A DNA stretch of 64,000 bases from Rhizomicrobium sp. (GTDB lineage Bacteria; Pseudomonadota; Alphaproteobacteria; Micropepsales; Micropepsaceae), in assembly GCA_037200385.1 (NCBI GenBank), contig JBBCGL010000001.1:1488001-1552000 (forward strand), in the 5' to 3' direction. The notes beneath the pieces are model-generated. The model had not been told where the DNA came from. It saw nothing but the letters and a program-made list of their open reading frames with translations, and did not search any database. Below are positions 24,600 through 33,279 of this stretch, in pieces. The position numbers were made by a program, and so were the translations under genes. Every line of letters starts with the position of its first letter. The first letter of the stretch is position 1.

Positions 24600-24612
24600 C
24601 AGTCGCACGGGA

Positions 24613-27336
24613 TCAGAGGCGGTACGAGATATCGAACAGGTAGGAACGGCCGAAGGTGTCGTAGCGCGCGAGCTCGGACGGGTTGTTGTCCCAATAGGAG
24701 CGCGAGACGCCGTTGGTCAGGTTGCGGGCCTGGAAGCGGAAACCGATGCTCTCGTTCCATTGGTAGGACAGGCTCGCATCCAGCGTCCGCTCCCACTGCA
24801 GCCGCGTGAGCGTCTGCGAATTCCAGCCCGCGATGATCGTGAACGGGCTGTGGATCTTGTAGGCGAGGCGCGCTTCGAGACCGTCGCGGCTGTACCACAG
24901 ATCCATCTCGGCCGTATGGCGGGCGAGGCCCGTCGCCTCCAGCGGATTGGCGACCGGCGCGAACTCGTGCACGCCCGAACTGACATACGAATAGTTCGTG
25001 TAGATCCCGAAATCGCTCAGGATGCCGGGCAGGAAGTAGAACGGCGTCTGCAGCGTGACTTCGAGGCCGGCGACGTCGCCGCCGGGGCCGTTCACCGGCT
25101 GGGCGATCGTATAGGTGTTGCCGTTGATCAGCTCGGCGTGGGTCTGGTAGCCGATGAAGCTGTTCAGGTGCTTGAAGTAGCCCGCCACGACGAACAACGC
25201 CTCGGGACGGAAATACCATTCATAGTCGAGGTCGACCTGGTCCGCCTTGTAGGGATTGAGCAGCGGATTGCCCTCCGACCCTGTGTAGGGCGGCGAGGTG
25301 CTGATCGAATTGCCGACCCGAAGCTCGTCCAGCGGCGGACGCGACACGGCAATCGACGCGCCGAAGCGGACGATCTGGTCGTCCGCCAGATGGAAGTTCG
25401 CGTTCAGGCTGGGCAGCACGTCCGTATAGTTCTTGCTGGCCGTCGACGGCGTATATCCGGTGCCGTCGGTCAGATAGCCCGTGCTGGTCGAGGATACGTT
25501 GGAGACGCGGACACCGACGGAACCGTCCACCGGCACGGAACCGAGCGCGAAGCCGTATCCCGCTTTGACATAAGCCTGGAAGCTGTTTTCGTTGACCGTC
25601 CAGTGCTCGCCGAGGACGTCGGTGCCGGCGGGTCGCGTGAAGTGACCGTCGGAGAAGTTCGTGAAGGCGGCCGCCGCGAGCTGGTCGAAATTGCCGTACA
25701 GCATCGGCGGCGCGTTGTAGTCCTTGACGGTGAAATTGCTGAGGTCCGCCGCGGGCAGAAGGAAGCCGGACGTCGCCGAGCAGTCCGTGGTCGAAGCGCC
25801 GGCACCGCCGCACTCGAGCCACGAATTGTCCGTATGGCTCTTCTTGCGGCCCGAATAGCGCAGGCCGAAATCGAAGCTGGTCAATCCGGAACCATCGAAC
25901 GCCCGCGTCACATCGAGCTGGGCGGCGGAAAGATTGTCCATCGTATGCTCCGGCCCCGTGACCTGGCCGGGCCGATATGTCTGGATGAACTGACTCGAGA
26001 CATCGGCGGGATTGTAGGGGACCGTCGCCGCATTGTCCGAATAGGTCTGCCAGGACGGCACGACGCCGGCGCCGGTGTTGAACACCGACGAGGTCGGATA
26101 GACCTCGGCCTCGATCGCCGCCCACTGGTTGTTGCGCCACGCCTCGGAATGCGAGAGGTCGGCCGTGACCTGCCAAGCGCCGGCCGTCCATTTCGCGTTG
26201 ACGCCGCCGACCGCCAGCGTGTGACGCTCGGTGTATTTGGCGATGACATTGGTCACCGAGATGTACGAGCCACCGAGGGTTCCGCCTGAGACGACGCCGT
26301 TCTGGATGGCCAGGTTGGGCGGCGTGCCGGTCGTCCCGCCGACGCAGTCATAGGCCCAAGAATCGGCACCGCCGCACCAGGCGCTGTTCTGCGGATAGGT
26401 GTAATCGCCCAGATTGTTGTTGTCCCCGTACCATGCCTGGAACTGGTTTTCGTGGATGGCATAGGCCGAATACAGCGCATCGACCGTCACTTCGAGGCTG
26501 GAGGAGGGCCGCCACTGCACCACGCCCGAGAGCGCCATGCGGTCCTGCTGGATCTCCGTCACCGCGGACTGCGCGCCCCACGGCGTCGAGTCCGGCACAC
26601 CATCGCCCGTCACGTCGCCGGCGGTGCCGCTATTGGCGAGGTTGTAGCCCCAGCCCTGGAAGGAGTCGTAGCCGTTCTGCTCCCGCTGGAAACTGCCCGC
26701 GAGCGCGATGGCCAGCGTGTCGTCGAGATGGGTGATATAGGCGGCGCTGCCCCGCAGGCCCCACGGCGTGTAGTTGGGAAACGCATTGGCTTCTTCGTTG
26801 TACTCCGGCCCCACCCGCAACGAGAGCGCCGGACCTTCATAGTCCAGGGGCCGCAGAGTCTTGATGTCGATGGTCGCTGCGATGCCGCCATCCAGCAGGC
26901 TGGCCGACTGCGATTTGATGACCGTGGCGCCCGCCACCATTTCGGACGGATAGATTTCCCAGCGGACGTTCTGGTCGGGCTCCGACGACGCCACTTCGCG
27001 GCCGTTCACCAGGCCCAGCACGAGGCGGGGTCCTAGTCCGCGCACCGATGCCTGGCTGGCATTGCCGCGGTCCAGCGTCGTGTTGAGGCCGGGGAGGCGG
27101 TTCAGCTCTTCCGCGATCGTGATGTCGGGAAGCTCGCCGATATCCTTGCTCGATATATTGTCCGTGACGAGATCGGAATTCTTCTTCATGTCGATCGAAT
27201 CGCGGAGCGAACTGCGCACGCCGCTGACGATCACCGTCTCGACCGTCGATGGGTCTTCGGCGAAGGCTGCGCCGCACGAGCCGCAGAGCGCAGCCAAACT
27301 CACGCCGCAGAGCAGCGCACGATGAATGACGTTCAC
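24613..27336 (-). CDS. TonB-dependent receptor (Caulobacter/Xanthomonas carbohydrate type)
   Basis: 907 residues from GTG 27336, chosen because a strong AGGGGAGG ribosome site lies just upstream. The signal peptide ends near AAFA-E. A TonB box (ETVIVSG) is followed by VRSSLRDSIDMKKNSDLVTDNISSKDIGELPD, the pattern of the large receptors linked to carbohydrate utilisation in Caulobacter and Xanthomonas. The barrel ends in the expected aromatic/hydrophobic residues (FDISYRL). It would import oligogalactosides generated at the surface. It precedes the GH53 gene with a terminator between. Its promoter region faces the dehydratase gene at 27578 and contains two A+T-rich GntR-type elements. Confidence 0.94.
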   Translation of the reverse strand: MNVIHRALLCGVSLAALCGSCGAAFAEDPSTVETVIVSGVRSSLRDSIDMKKNSDLVTDNISSKDIGELPDITIAEELNRLPGLNTTLDRGNASQASVRGLGPRLVLGLVNGREVASSEPDQNVRWEIYPSEMVAGATVIKSQSASLLDGGIAATIDIKTLRPLDYEGPALSLRVGPEYNEEANAFPNYTPWGLRGSAAYITHLDDTLAIALAGSFQREQNGYDSFQGWGYNLANSGTAGDVTGDGVPDSTPWGAQSAVTEIQQDRMALSGVVQWRPSSSLEVTVDALYSAYAIHENQFQAWYGDNNNLGDYTYPQNSAWCGGADSWAYDCVGGTTGTPPNLAIQNGVVSGGTLGGSYISVTNVIAKYTERHTLAVGGVNAKWTAGAWQVTADLSHSEAWRNNQWAAIEAEVYPTSSVFNTGAGVVPSWQTYSDNAATVPYNPADVSSQFIQTYRPGQVTGPEHTMDNLSAAQLDVTRAFDGSGLTSFDFGLRYSGRKKSHTDNSWLECGGAGASTTDCSATSGFLLPAADLSNFTVKDYNAPPMLYGNFDQLAAAAFTNFSDGHFTRPAGTDVLGEHWTVNENSFQAYVKAGYGFALGSVPVDGSVGVRVSNVSSTSTGYLTDGTGYTPSTASKNYTDVLPSLNANFHLADDQIVRFGASIAVSRPPLDELRVGNSISTSPPYTGSEGNPLLNPYKADQVDLDYEWYFRPEALFVVAGYFKHLNSFIGYQTHAELINGNTYTIAQPVNGPGGDVAGLEVTLQTPFYFLPGILSDFGIYTNYSYVSSGVHEFAPVANPLEATGLARHTAEMDLWYSRDGLEARLAYKIHSPFTIIAGWNSQTLTRLQWERTLDASLSYQWNESIGFRFQARNLTNGVSRSYWDNNPSELARYDTFGRSYLFDISYRL

Positions 27337-27377
27337 GATGACCTCCCCTATTGCCCGCCCCTGGTACAACGAGCCTG

Positions 27378-27537
27378 ATTATATAATCCTATTTATAATA
27401 CAATTGGATTTCGTGTCAACGGGGGACGGCGAATATCGCCAACCGGATGCGGGTTACGCTCGCTTTGTTCGCGAAGAATCCCTAAGCCGACACGAGATGT
27501 GCCGGCTTTACAGTTGGCCTATTTATCATATAATTAA
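27378..27537. promoter_or_regulatory. Divergent promoter region with two galactose-GntR operator candidates
   Basis: At 27521-27537 the reverse strand reads TTAATTATATGATAAAT, 15 of 17 identical to the site before the GH2 gene. At 27378-27387 is ATTATATAAT, a shorter match, followed by ATTTATAATAC. The first is near the dehydratase start (27578), the second near the receptor start (27336). The rest of this 241-bp gap shows no other motif. Confidence 0.6.
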
Positions 27538-27577
27538 CGCTTCCGGCTTCGGCCGACCGCGATCTTCGGGATAAACC

Positions 27578-29308
27578 GTGTCCGAGCAGAAAAAGAAATT
27601 CCGCAGCGCGAAAAGCTACGGCCCGAAGGACCGCGACGGCTTCATTCATCGCAGTTGGATGAAGGCCGAGGGGCTTCCCGCCGATGTGTTCGACGGCCGG
27701 CCGGTGATCGGCATCTGCAACACCTGGTCGGAACTGACGCCATGCAATTCGCATCTGCGCGACCTTGCCGACTACGTCAAGCGCGGCGTGTGGGAGGCCG
27801 GCGGCCTGCCGCTCGAATTCCCGGCGATGTCGCTGGGCGAGACCCAGATGCGTCCGACCGCGATGCTGTTCCGCAACCTGCTGGCGATGGAGGTCGAGGA
27901 GTCGATTCGCGGCAATCCGATCGACGCCGTGGTCCTGCTGGGCGGCTGCGACAAGACCACGCCCGGCCAGATCATGGGCGCCGCGAGCGTCGATCTGCCG
28001 ACCATCGTGGTATCGTCGGGGCCGATGCTGAACGGCAAATTCCGCGGCTGCGACATCGGCTCGGGCAGCGATGTGTGGAAATTCTCGGAGGCCGTTCGCG
28101 CCGGCGAGATGGAGTTGAAGGATTTCATGGCGGCGGAGAGCGGGATGTCGCGCAGCCCCGGCACCTGCATGACCATGGGCACGGCCTCGACGATGGCGAG
28201 CATGGTCGAGGCGCTGGGATTGAGCCTGCCCTACAACGCCACCATCCCTGGCGTCGACGCCCGTCGCCGGGCCTTGGCGCATGAGAGCGGCCGCACCATC
28301 GTCGCGATGGCCAGGAGCGACCTTCGCCTCTCCAGGATCGTCACGCGCGAGGCGTTCGAGAACGCGATCCGCGTGCTGGCGGCGATCGGCGGCTCGACCA
28401 ACGCCGTCGTGCATCTGCTCGCGATCGCGGGGCGGCTGGGCGTGCGGCTCTCGCTGGCCGATTTCGACCGGCTGTCGGCGGAAGTCCCGCTGCTCGTCGA
28501 CCTCCAGCCGTCCGGCCAGTACCTGATGGAAGATTTCCACTATGCGGGCGGCGTCCCTGCGCTGATGAAGGAGATCGAGCCTTTCCTGCATCTCGACGCA
28601 CCGACCGTGTCGGGCCGGAGCCATCGCGAGACGATCGAGACGGCGCAATGCTTCAACCGCGCCGTGATCCGGCCCATCGACGCGCCGGTCCGCCCGTCCT
28701 CCGGCATATGGGTGTTGCGCGGCAATCTCTGTCCGTCCGGCGCGGTGATGAAGCCCAGCGCCGCGTCGGAGGGATTCTACAAGCATGAGGGCCGCGCGGT
28801 GGTGTTCGAATCCATCGAGGATTTCAAGGCACGGATCGACGACCCCGCGCTGGATGTCGACGAGAATTCCGTTCTGGTGCTCAAGGGCTGCGGTCCCAAG
28901 GGCTATCCCGGCATGCCGGAAGTCGGCAACATGCCCTTGCCCCGCAAGCTTCTCGAGCGCGGCGTCAAGGACATGGTGCGGATTTCCGACGCACGGATGA
29001 GCGGCACCGCCTTCGGCACGGTCGTGCTGCATACCGCGCCGGAGGCCGCGGCGGGCGGGCCGCTTGCGATCGTGCAGGACGGCGACGTCATCCGGCTCGA
29101 TGGTCCCGGCCGGACGCTGGAATTGCTGGTCGCCGAGACGGAAATCACGCGCCGACTCGCCGCATGGCGCGCGGCTCCCCCGCCGCCGGTCTGGACCCGC
29201 GGCTGGTACAAGCTCTACGTCGATCACGTGCTGCAGGCCGATCGCGGCTGCGATCTCGATTTCCTGGTCGGCGGCAGCGGCGCCGTCGTGGACCGGGAAT
29301 CCCATTGA
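27578..29308 (+). CDS. IlvD/Edd-family sugar-acid dehydratase, probable D-galactonate dehydratase
   Basis: 576 residues of the Fe-S dehydratase family that includes IlvD, Edd, xylonate and arabonate dehydratases. The cluster-binding cysteines lie in the conserved blocks ELTPCNSHL, LGGCDKTTPGQ and SPGTCMTMGTAS, and the AIGGSTNAVVHL and GSG/SDARMSGT blocks are intact. It removes water from an aldonate to give the 2-keto-3-deoxy acid. Because dgoK and dgoA follow with overlapping reading frames, the likely substrate is D-galactonate, a job more often done by the enolase-superfamily protein DgoD. The start is GTG 27578 with a weak GGGATAA ribosome site. L-arabonate or D-fuconate remain possible substrates. 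Confidence 0.9.
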   Translation: MSEQKKKFRSAKSYGPKDRDGFIHRSWMKAEGLPADVFDGRPVIGICNTWSELTPCNSHLRDLADYVKRGVWEAGGLPLEFPAMSLGETQMRPTAMLFRNLLAMEVEESIRGNPIDAVVLLGGCDKTTPGQIMGAASVDLPTIVVSSGPMLNGKFRGCDIGSGSDVWKFSEAVRAGEMELKDFMAAESGMSRSPGTCMTMGTASTMASMVEALGLSLPYNATIPGVDARRRALAHESGRTIVAMARSDLRLSRIVTREAFENAIRVLAAIGGSTNAVVHLLAIAGRLGVRLSLADFDRLSAEVPLLVDLQPSGQYLMEDFHYAGGVPALMKEIEPFLHLDAPTVSGRSHRETIETAQCFNRAVIRPIDAPVRPSSGIWVLRGNLCPSGAVMKPSAASEGFYKHEGRAVVFESIEDFKARIDDPALDVDENSVLVLKGCGPKGYPGMPEVGNMPLPRKLLERGVKDMVRISDARMSGTAFGTVVLHTAPEAAAGGPLAIVQDGDVIRLDGPGRTLELLVAETEITRRLAAWRAAPPPPVWTRGWYKLYVDHVLQADRGCDLDFLVGGSGAVVDRESH

Positions 29309-30246
29309 TGGGCACGCCCGCCTTCATCGCCGGCGATTGGGGGACGACGCATCTGCGGCTGTTCCTGTGCGACGCGTCCGCGGGCGTGATCGCCGCCAAG
29401 ACCGGCGCCGGCGTGGCGCAGGCAAAGGCAGAGGACGTCTTCCGTGCGCTTGCCGCGGAATGGGATGCCGCACATGGCAAGCTCCCCGCCGTGCTTTGCG
29501 GCATGGTGGGCTCGACCATCGGCTGGCGGCAAGTGCCTTATCTCGCCTGCCCGGCGCATCCGCAGGCCATCGCGGAGAGCGCGTTGCGTTTCGAGGACGG
29601 CGGCCGCGCCATTGTTATCGCGCCCGGCCTCTCGTGCCGCAACCGGCTGCTCGCGCCCGACATGATGCGCGGCGAGGAAACCCAGATCCTGGGGGCGCTC
29701 GCGCTCGAACCGAAATTGCGCGAGGGCCGCAGGTTCCTCTGCATGCCCGGCACCCACACCAAATGGGTCTCCCTCAAGGACGGCGCGGTCGAACATTTCC
29801 TCACCGCGCTCACCGGCGAGCTGTTCGACATCCTGCGGCAGCACAGCGTGCTGGTGCGCAGCGATGGTCCGGCCGACGTTTCGGACGGCAAGATATTCGC
29901 CAGCGCGCTGGACCAGACCAAGATGTATCCCGACGCCGAACTGATCCATCTGCTGTTCGAGACCCGGAGCCGCCAGCTCGACGGCAGCCTCAAGCAGAAG
30001 GATGCCGCCGCCTATCTCTCCGGCCTGATCATCGGCCAGGACGTCTCGGGCGCGAAGCGCTTCTTCCGCAGCGATCTCGCGGCCGCCGGACATGTCACGG
30101 TGATCGGCGCACCGAAGCTTTGCGATTTCTATGTCCATGCCTTACGCACGCGCGATCTGGCGGCCGGCCGGATCGACGGCGATGCCGCGTCGCTGGCCGG
30201 CCTGGCCGCGCTGTATCGCGGCACCATTGGGAGGGCGGTCTCATGA
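29308..30246 (+). CDS. dgoK: 2-dehydro-3-deoxygalactonokinase
   Basis: 312 residues matching the DgoK family throughout: GDWGTTHLRLFL at the phosphate-binding entry, CGMVGSTIGWRQVPYLACPA, APGLSCRNRLLAPDMMRGEETQI, and PGTHTKWVSLKDG. It phosphorylates 2-keto-3-deoxy-D-galactonate with ATP to the 6-phosphate, the third enzyme step of the De Ley-Doudoroff galactose pathway. Its ATG shares one base with the TGA of the dehydratase gene (TGATG), and its stop overlaps the dgoA start by 4 bp (ATGA), so the three are translationally coupled. Confidence 0.96.
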   Translation: MGTPAFIAGDWGTTHLRLFLCDASAGVIAAKTGAGVAQAKAEDVFRALAAEWDAAHGKLPAVLCGMVGSTIGWRQVPYLACPAHPQAIAESALRFEDGGRAIVIAPGLSCRNRLLAPDMMRGEETQILGALALEPKLREGRRFLCMPGTHTKWVSLKDGAVEHFLTALTGELFDILRQHSVLVRSDGPADVSDGKIFASALDQTKMYPDAELIHLLFETRSRQLDGSLKQKDAAAYLSGLIIGQDVSGAKRFFRSDLAAAGHVTVIGAPKLCDFYVHALRTRDLAAGRIDGDAASLAGLAALYRGTIGRAVS

Positions 30247-30869
30247 ACACCGAAGCCCATCTGGATGCGCTGCCCCTGATCGCGATCCTGCGCGGCGTGA
30301 CGCCTGGTGACGTCGTTGCCATCGGGGAAGCCCTTTACGCAGCCGGCATCCGGGTCATCGAAGTGCCGCTCAATTCCCCCGAACCGTTGGAGAGCATTGC
30401 GCGTCTCGCCGCGGCGTTGGGTTCACGCTGCCTGGTCGGGGCGGGGACCGTGCTCTCGGCGAAGGCGGTCGACGACGTGGCGCGTGCCGGCGGCAAGCTC
30501 ATCGTGACGCCGAATGTCGACCTTGCCGTCATCGCGCGCGCGGTCGAGCTGGGCCTGGCCCTCACGCCCGGTTTCGCCACGCCGAGCGAGGCTTTCGCCG
30601 CGATCAATGCAGGGGCGCGGCGCCTCAAGCTCTTTCCGGCTGCGAGCTTCGGGCCGGCGCATCTCAAGGCGCTGAAGGCCGTGTTGCCGGCAGATGTGCC
30701 CGTCTACGCGGTCGGCGGCATCGGCGCCGGCGATGTCGAAACCTGGATCGGAGCCGGCGCCGCGGGCTTCGGGTTCGGTTCGGAGGTGTTCAAGCCGGGC
30801 TACGGCGCGGAAGAGGTCGCACGGCGCGCAGGGGATGTCGTCGCCGCGCTGAAGGCCGCGCGAAAGTGA
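30243..30869 (+). CDS. dgoA: 2-dehydro-3-deoxy-6-phosphogalactonate aldolase
   Basis: 208 residues of the KDPG/KDPGal class I aldolase family. The Schiff-base lysine is Lys129 in RRLKLFPAASFGPAHL and the general-base Glu40 is in RVIEVPLNSPEP; the RGVTP phosphate-contact block is at 17-21. The PLNSPEP and PAASFGPAHLKAL variants distinguish DgoA-type KDPGal aldolases from Eda. It cleaves 2-keto-3-deoxy-6-phosphogalactonate to pyruvate and glyceraldehyde 3-phosphate. It is coupled to dgoK by an ATGA overlap and followed 39 bp later by the symporter gene. Confidence 0.95.
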   Translation: MNTEAHLDALPLIAILRGVTPGDVVAIGEALYAAGIRVIEVPLNSPEPLESIARLAAALGSRCLVGAGTVLSAKAVDDVARAGGKLIVTPNVDLAVIARAVELGLALTPGFATPSEAFAAINAGARRLKLFPAASFGPAHLKALKAVLPADVPVYAVGGIGAGDVETWIGAGAAGFGFGSEVFKPGYGAEEVARRAGDVVAALKAARK

Positions 30870-30908
30870 AGTGCCACGCCCGAAAAGGGCGGGTCAGAGG
30901 GGAAACAG

Positions 30909-32480
30909 ATGAGCTTGTCCACGATCGATCTTGCCGTCCTGGCCGTTTATGCGGTCTCGATCTTCACGCTCGCCCAATGGGTGAGCCGCGAGAAGGCGGG
31001 GCACGTCAAGGACAGCAAGGACTATTTCCTCGCCGGCAAGACGCTGCCCTGGTGGGCCATCGGCACCTCGCTGATCGCCGCGAACATCTCCGCCGAGCAG
31101 ATCATCGGCATGTCGGGCTCCGGCTATGTGATCGGGCTCGGCATCGCATCCTATGAATGGATGTCGGCGCTGACGCTGCTGATCGTGGGCAAGTTCTTCC
31201 TGCCCATCTTTCTCAAGAACCAGATCTATACGATGCCGGAATTCCTGCAGCGCCGGTACGGCCATTCCGTGCGCATCGTCATGGCGGTGTTCTGGCTCGG
31301 CCTCTACATCTTCGTGAACCTGACCGCCATCCTGTGGCTCGGCGCGACGGCGGTCTCGACCGTCACCGGCATCGACATCACCTACGCGATGCTCGCACTC
31401 GGCGTCTTCGCCGGCGCCTATGCGCTGTATGGCGGCCTCAAGGCGGTGGCGTTGACGGATATCGTCCAGGTCACTCTTCTGGTGCTCGGCGGGCTGGTGA
31501 TCTCCTACATCGCCCTCGAGCATATTTCCGGCGGCACCGGCTTCGGTGCCGCCGTTGCGGGGTTCACGACGCTCACCGCGAAGCTGCCGGATCATTTCCA
31601 CATGATCCTCGACCCCTCCAATCCCAATTATAAGGACCTGCCGGGCCTCTCGGTCCTGATCGGCGGCATGTGGATCATGAATCTGTCCTATTGGGGCTTC
31701 AACCAGTACATCATCCAGCGCGCCCTGGGCGCCAAGGACACCCGCGAGGCGCAGGCGGGAATCGTGCTCGCCGCGTTCCTCAAGCTGCTGATGCCGCTGC
31801 TCGTGGTGTTGCCGGGGATCGCGGCGGGCGTGCTGGCGCCGCATCTGGGGCGGCCGGACCAGGCCTATCCGTTCCTGATGCGGCTGCTGCCGCCGGGCCT
31901 GCTCGGCCTGGTGTTCGCCGCCCTGATCGCCGCGATCGTCGCGTCGATGGGCTCGAAGATCAATTCGATCGCGACGATCTTCACCATCGATCTCTACAAG
32001 CCGGCGTTCAAAGGCGCGAGCGAGCGTCACCTTGTCGTGGTGGGGCGGCTGACGGCGGTCGTGGCGCTGGCCGCGGCGATGCTCGCCGCCCGCCCCCTGC
32101 TCGGCAACCTGCCGCAGGCCTTTCAGTATATCCAGGAATACACCGGCTTCGTGACGCCCGGCATCGTCGTGATCTTCCTGCTGGGCATGTTCTGGCCGCG
32201 TGCCACCACGGCCGGCGCCTTCGTCGCCGCGGTCGGATCGGTGGCGCTGTCCTATGTCTATTGGCGATATCTGCCGGGAATCTCGTTCATGAACCGGGTC
32301 GGCTATGTGTTCCTGATCTGCCTGGGCGCCGCGATCGTCGTCTCCCTGCTCGGACCGCGACGGGCGCCGCAGGTCACCATGGACCTCAAGAACATTGATT
32401 ACGCGACGAGTACCGGCTTCAATGTTGCCGCTCTCGTCGTCATCGGCGTCCTCATATGCCTGTATGTCAGGTTCTGGTGA
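30909..32480 (+). CDS. Sodium/solute symporter (SSS/SLC5 family), probable galactose transporter
   Basis: 523 residues with about 14 hydrophobic segments. The SSS hallmarks are visible: DYFLAGKTLPWWAIGTSLIAANISAEQIIGMSGSGY at 37-72, WMSALTLLIVGKFFLPIFLKNQIYTMPEFLQRRYG, the AYALYGGLKAVALTDIVQ block, and WGFNQYIIQRALGAKD. These resemble the bacterial sodium/galactose transporter vSGLT group. It sits in the cytoplasmic membrane and would import the hexose released by the GH2 and GH53 enzymes using the sodium gradient. It lies between dgoA (39 bp) and the GntR gene (39 bp), with a GAGGGGAAA ribosome site. Sugar specificity is inferred from position only. Confidence 0.92.
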   Translation: MSLSTIDLAVLAVYAVSIFTLAQWVSREKAGHVKDSKDYFLAGKTLPWWAIGTSLIAANISAEQIIGMSGSGYVIGLGIASYEWMSALTLLIVGKFFLPIFLKNQIYTMPEFLQRRYGHSVRIVMAVFWLGLYIFVNLTAILWLGATAVSTVTGIDITYAMLALGVFAGAYALYGGLKAVALTDIVQVTLLVLGGLVISYIALEHISGGTGFGAAVAGFTTLTAKLPDHFHMILDPSNPNYKDLPGLSVLIGGMWIMNLSYWGFNQYIIQRALGAKDTREAQAGIVLAAFLKLLMPLLVVLPGIAAGVLAPHLGRPDQAYPFLMRLLPPGLLGLVFAALIAAIVASMGSKINSIATIFTIDLYKPAFKGASERHLVVVGRLTAVVALAAAMLAARPLLGNLPQAFQYIQEYTGFVTPGIVVIFLLGMFWPRATTAGAFVAAVGSVALSYVYWRYLPGISFMNRVGYVFLICLGAAIVVSLLGPRRAPQVTMDLKNIDYATSTGFNVAALVVIGVLICLYVRFW

Positions 32481-32519
32481 GCCGGCAATGAGCCCAACCG
32501 ACTGCGGCGAACGGACAGC

Positions 32520-33263
32520 ATGAAAGCGAATCGCTCCGGCCAGAACCTCACCCATCGCATGGTGCAGGATCTCGGCGTCGCCATCGTCACCGGGCGCTAC
32601 TCGGTCCGCAATCCGTTTCCGGTCGAGGCCGACCTCTGCACGCATTACGGCGTAAGCCGCAGCATCGTGCGGGAAGCCGTGAAGATGCTGACCGCCAAGG
32701 GCTTGCTCGGCTCGCGGCCGCGGCAAGGCACCTGGATCCAGCCGGAGGAGACCTGGAACCTGTTCGATCCGGACGTGCTGCGCTGGCTGCTGGAGCGGAA
32801 GTTCTCCTTTTCCCTCCTCATCGATTTCACCCAGGTGCGGCTCGCGGTCGAGCCCAAGGCGGCGGCGCTCGCGGCGCAGCGGGCCGGTGCCCGGGAACGC
32901 GAGGCGATCAAGGCCGCGCTGGAGCGGATGAATGCCGCCTATGACGGCAACGAATCGCTGTTCGCCGACATCGCCTTCCACACCGCCGTGCTGCAGGCGA
33001 GCGGCAACCGGTTCTATTCGCAGCTGCACGAGCTCATCGAAAGCGCGCTGCGCTTCAGCATCGGCATGACCAACCACTACAAGGGCGTCTCGCGCGCCAG
33101 CGTCGCCGATCACAAGAGGGTCTCGGACGCGATCTTCGCCGGCAAGCCGCAGGTCGCGGAAGCGGCGATGCGCGACCTTATCGAGGAAGCGCTGGAGCTG
33201 ATCCGCAAGGCGGAATCCGCCGCCGGTTCGCGCGACCGCCTCATCGCCCGCGCCGGCCGCTGA
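32520..33263 (+). CDS. GntR-family (FadR/FCD subfamily) regulator of the galactose module
   Basis: 247 residues. The N-terminal winged helix (about 8-80) contains the recognition block EADLCTHYGVSRSIVREAVKMLTAKGLLGSRPRQGTWI, and the C-terminal all-helical FCD domain (about 95-235) carries metal/effector residues in DIAFHTAVLQASGN and ADHKRVSDAIF. Such proteins usually repress sugar-acid pathways and release on binding a pathway intermediate. It lies inside the operon, between the symporter and the dehydrogenase genes. The likely targets are the A+T-rich elements at 20913 and 27521. A paralogue with the same layout controls the arabinose module (53763). Confidence 0.93.
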   Translation: MKANRSGQNLTHRMVQDLGVAIVTGRYSVRNPFPVEADLCTHYGVSRSIVREAVKMLTAKGLLGSRPRQGTWIQPEETWNLFDPDVLRWLLERKFSFSLLIDFTQVRLAVEPKAAALAAQRAGAREREAIKAALERMNAAYDGNESLFADIAFHTAVLQASGNRFYSQLHELIESALRFSIGMTNHYKGVSRASVADHKRVSDAIFAGKPQVAEAAMRDLIEEALELIRKAESAAGSRDRLIARAGR

Positions 33264-33279
33264 GGTCTCGGAGGATTCC

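Noticed and set aside
27578-29308. Phosphogluconate dehydratase (edd) of the Entner-Doudoroff pathway
   Set aside because: The family is shared, but the gene is coupled to dgoK and dgoA, there is no phosphogluconolactonase or glucose 6-phosphate dehydrogenase nearby, and a non-phosphorylated aldonate substrate fits the kinase that follows.
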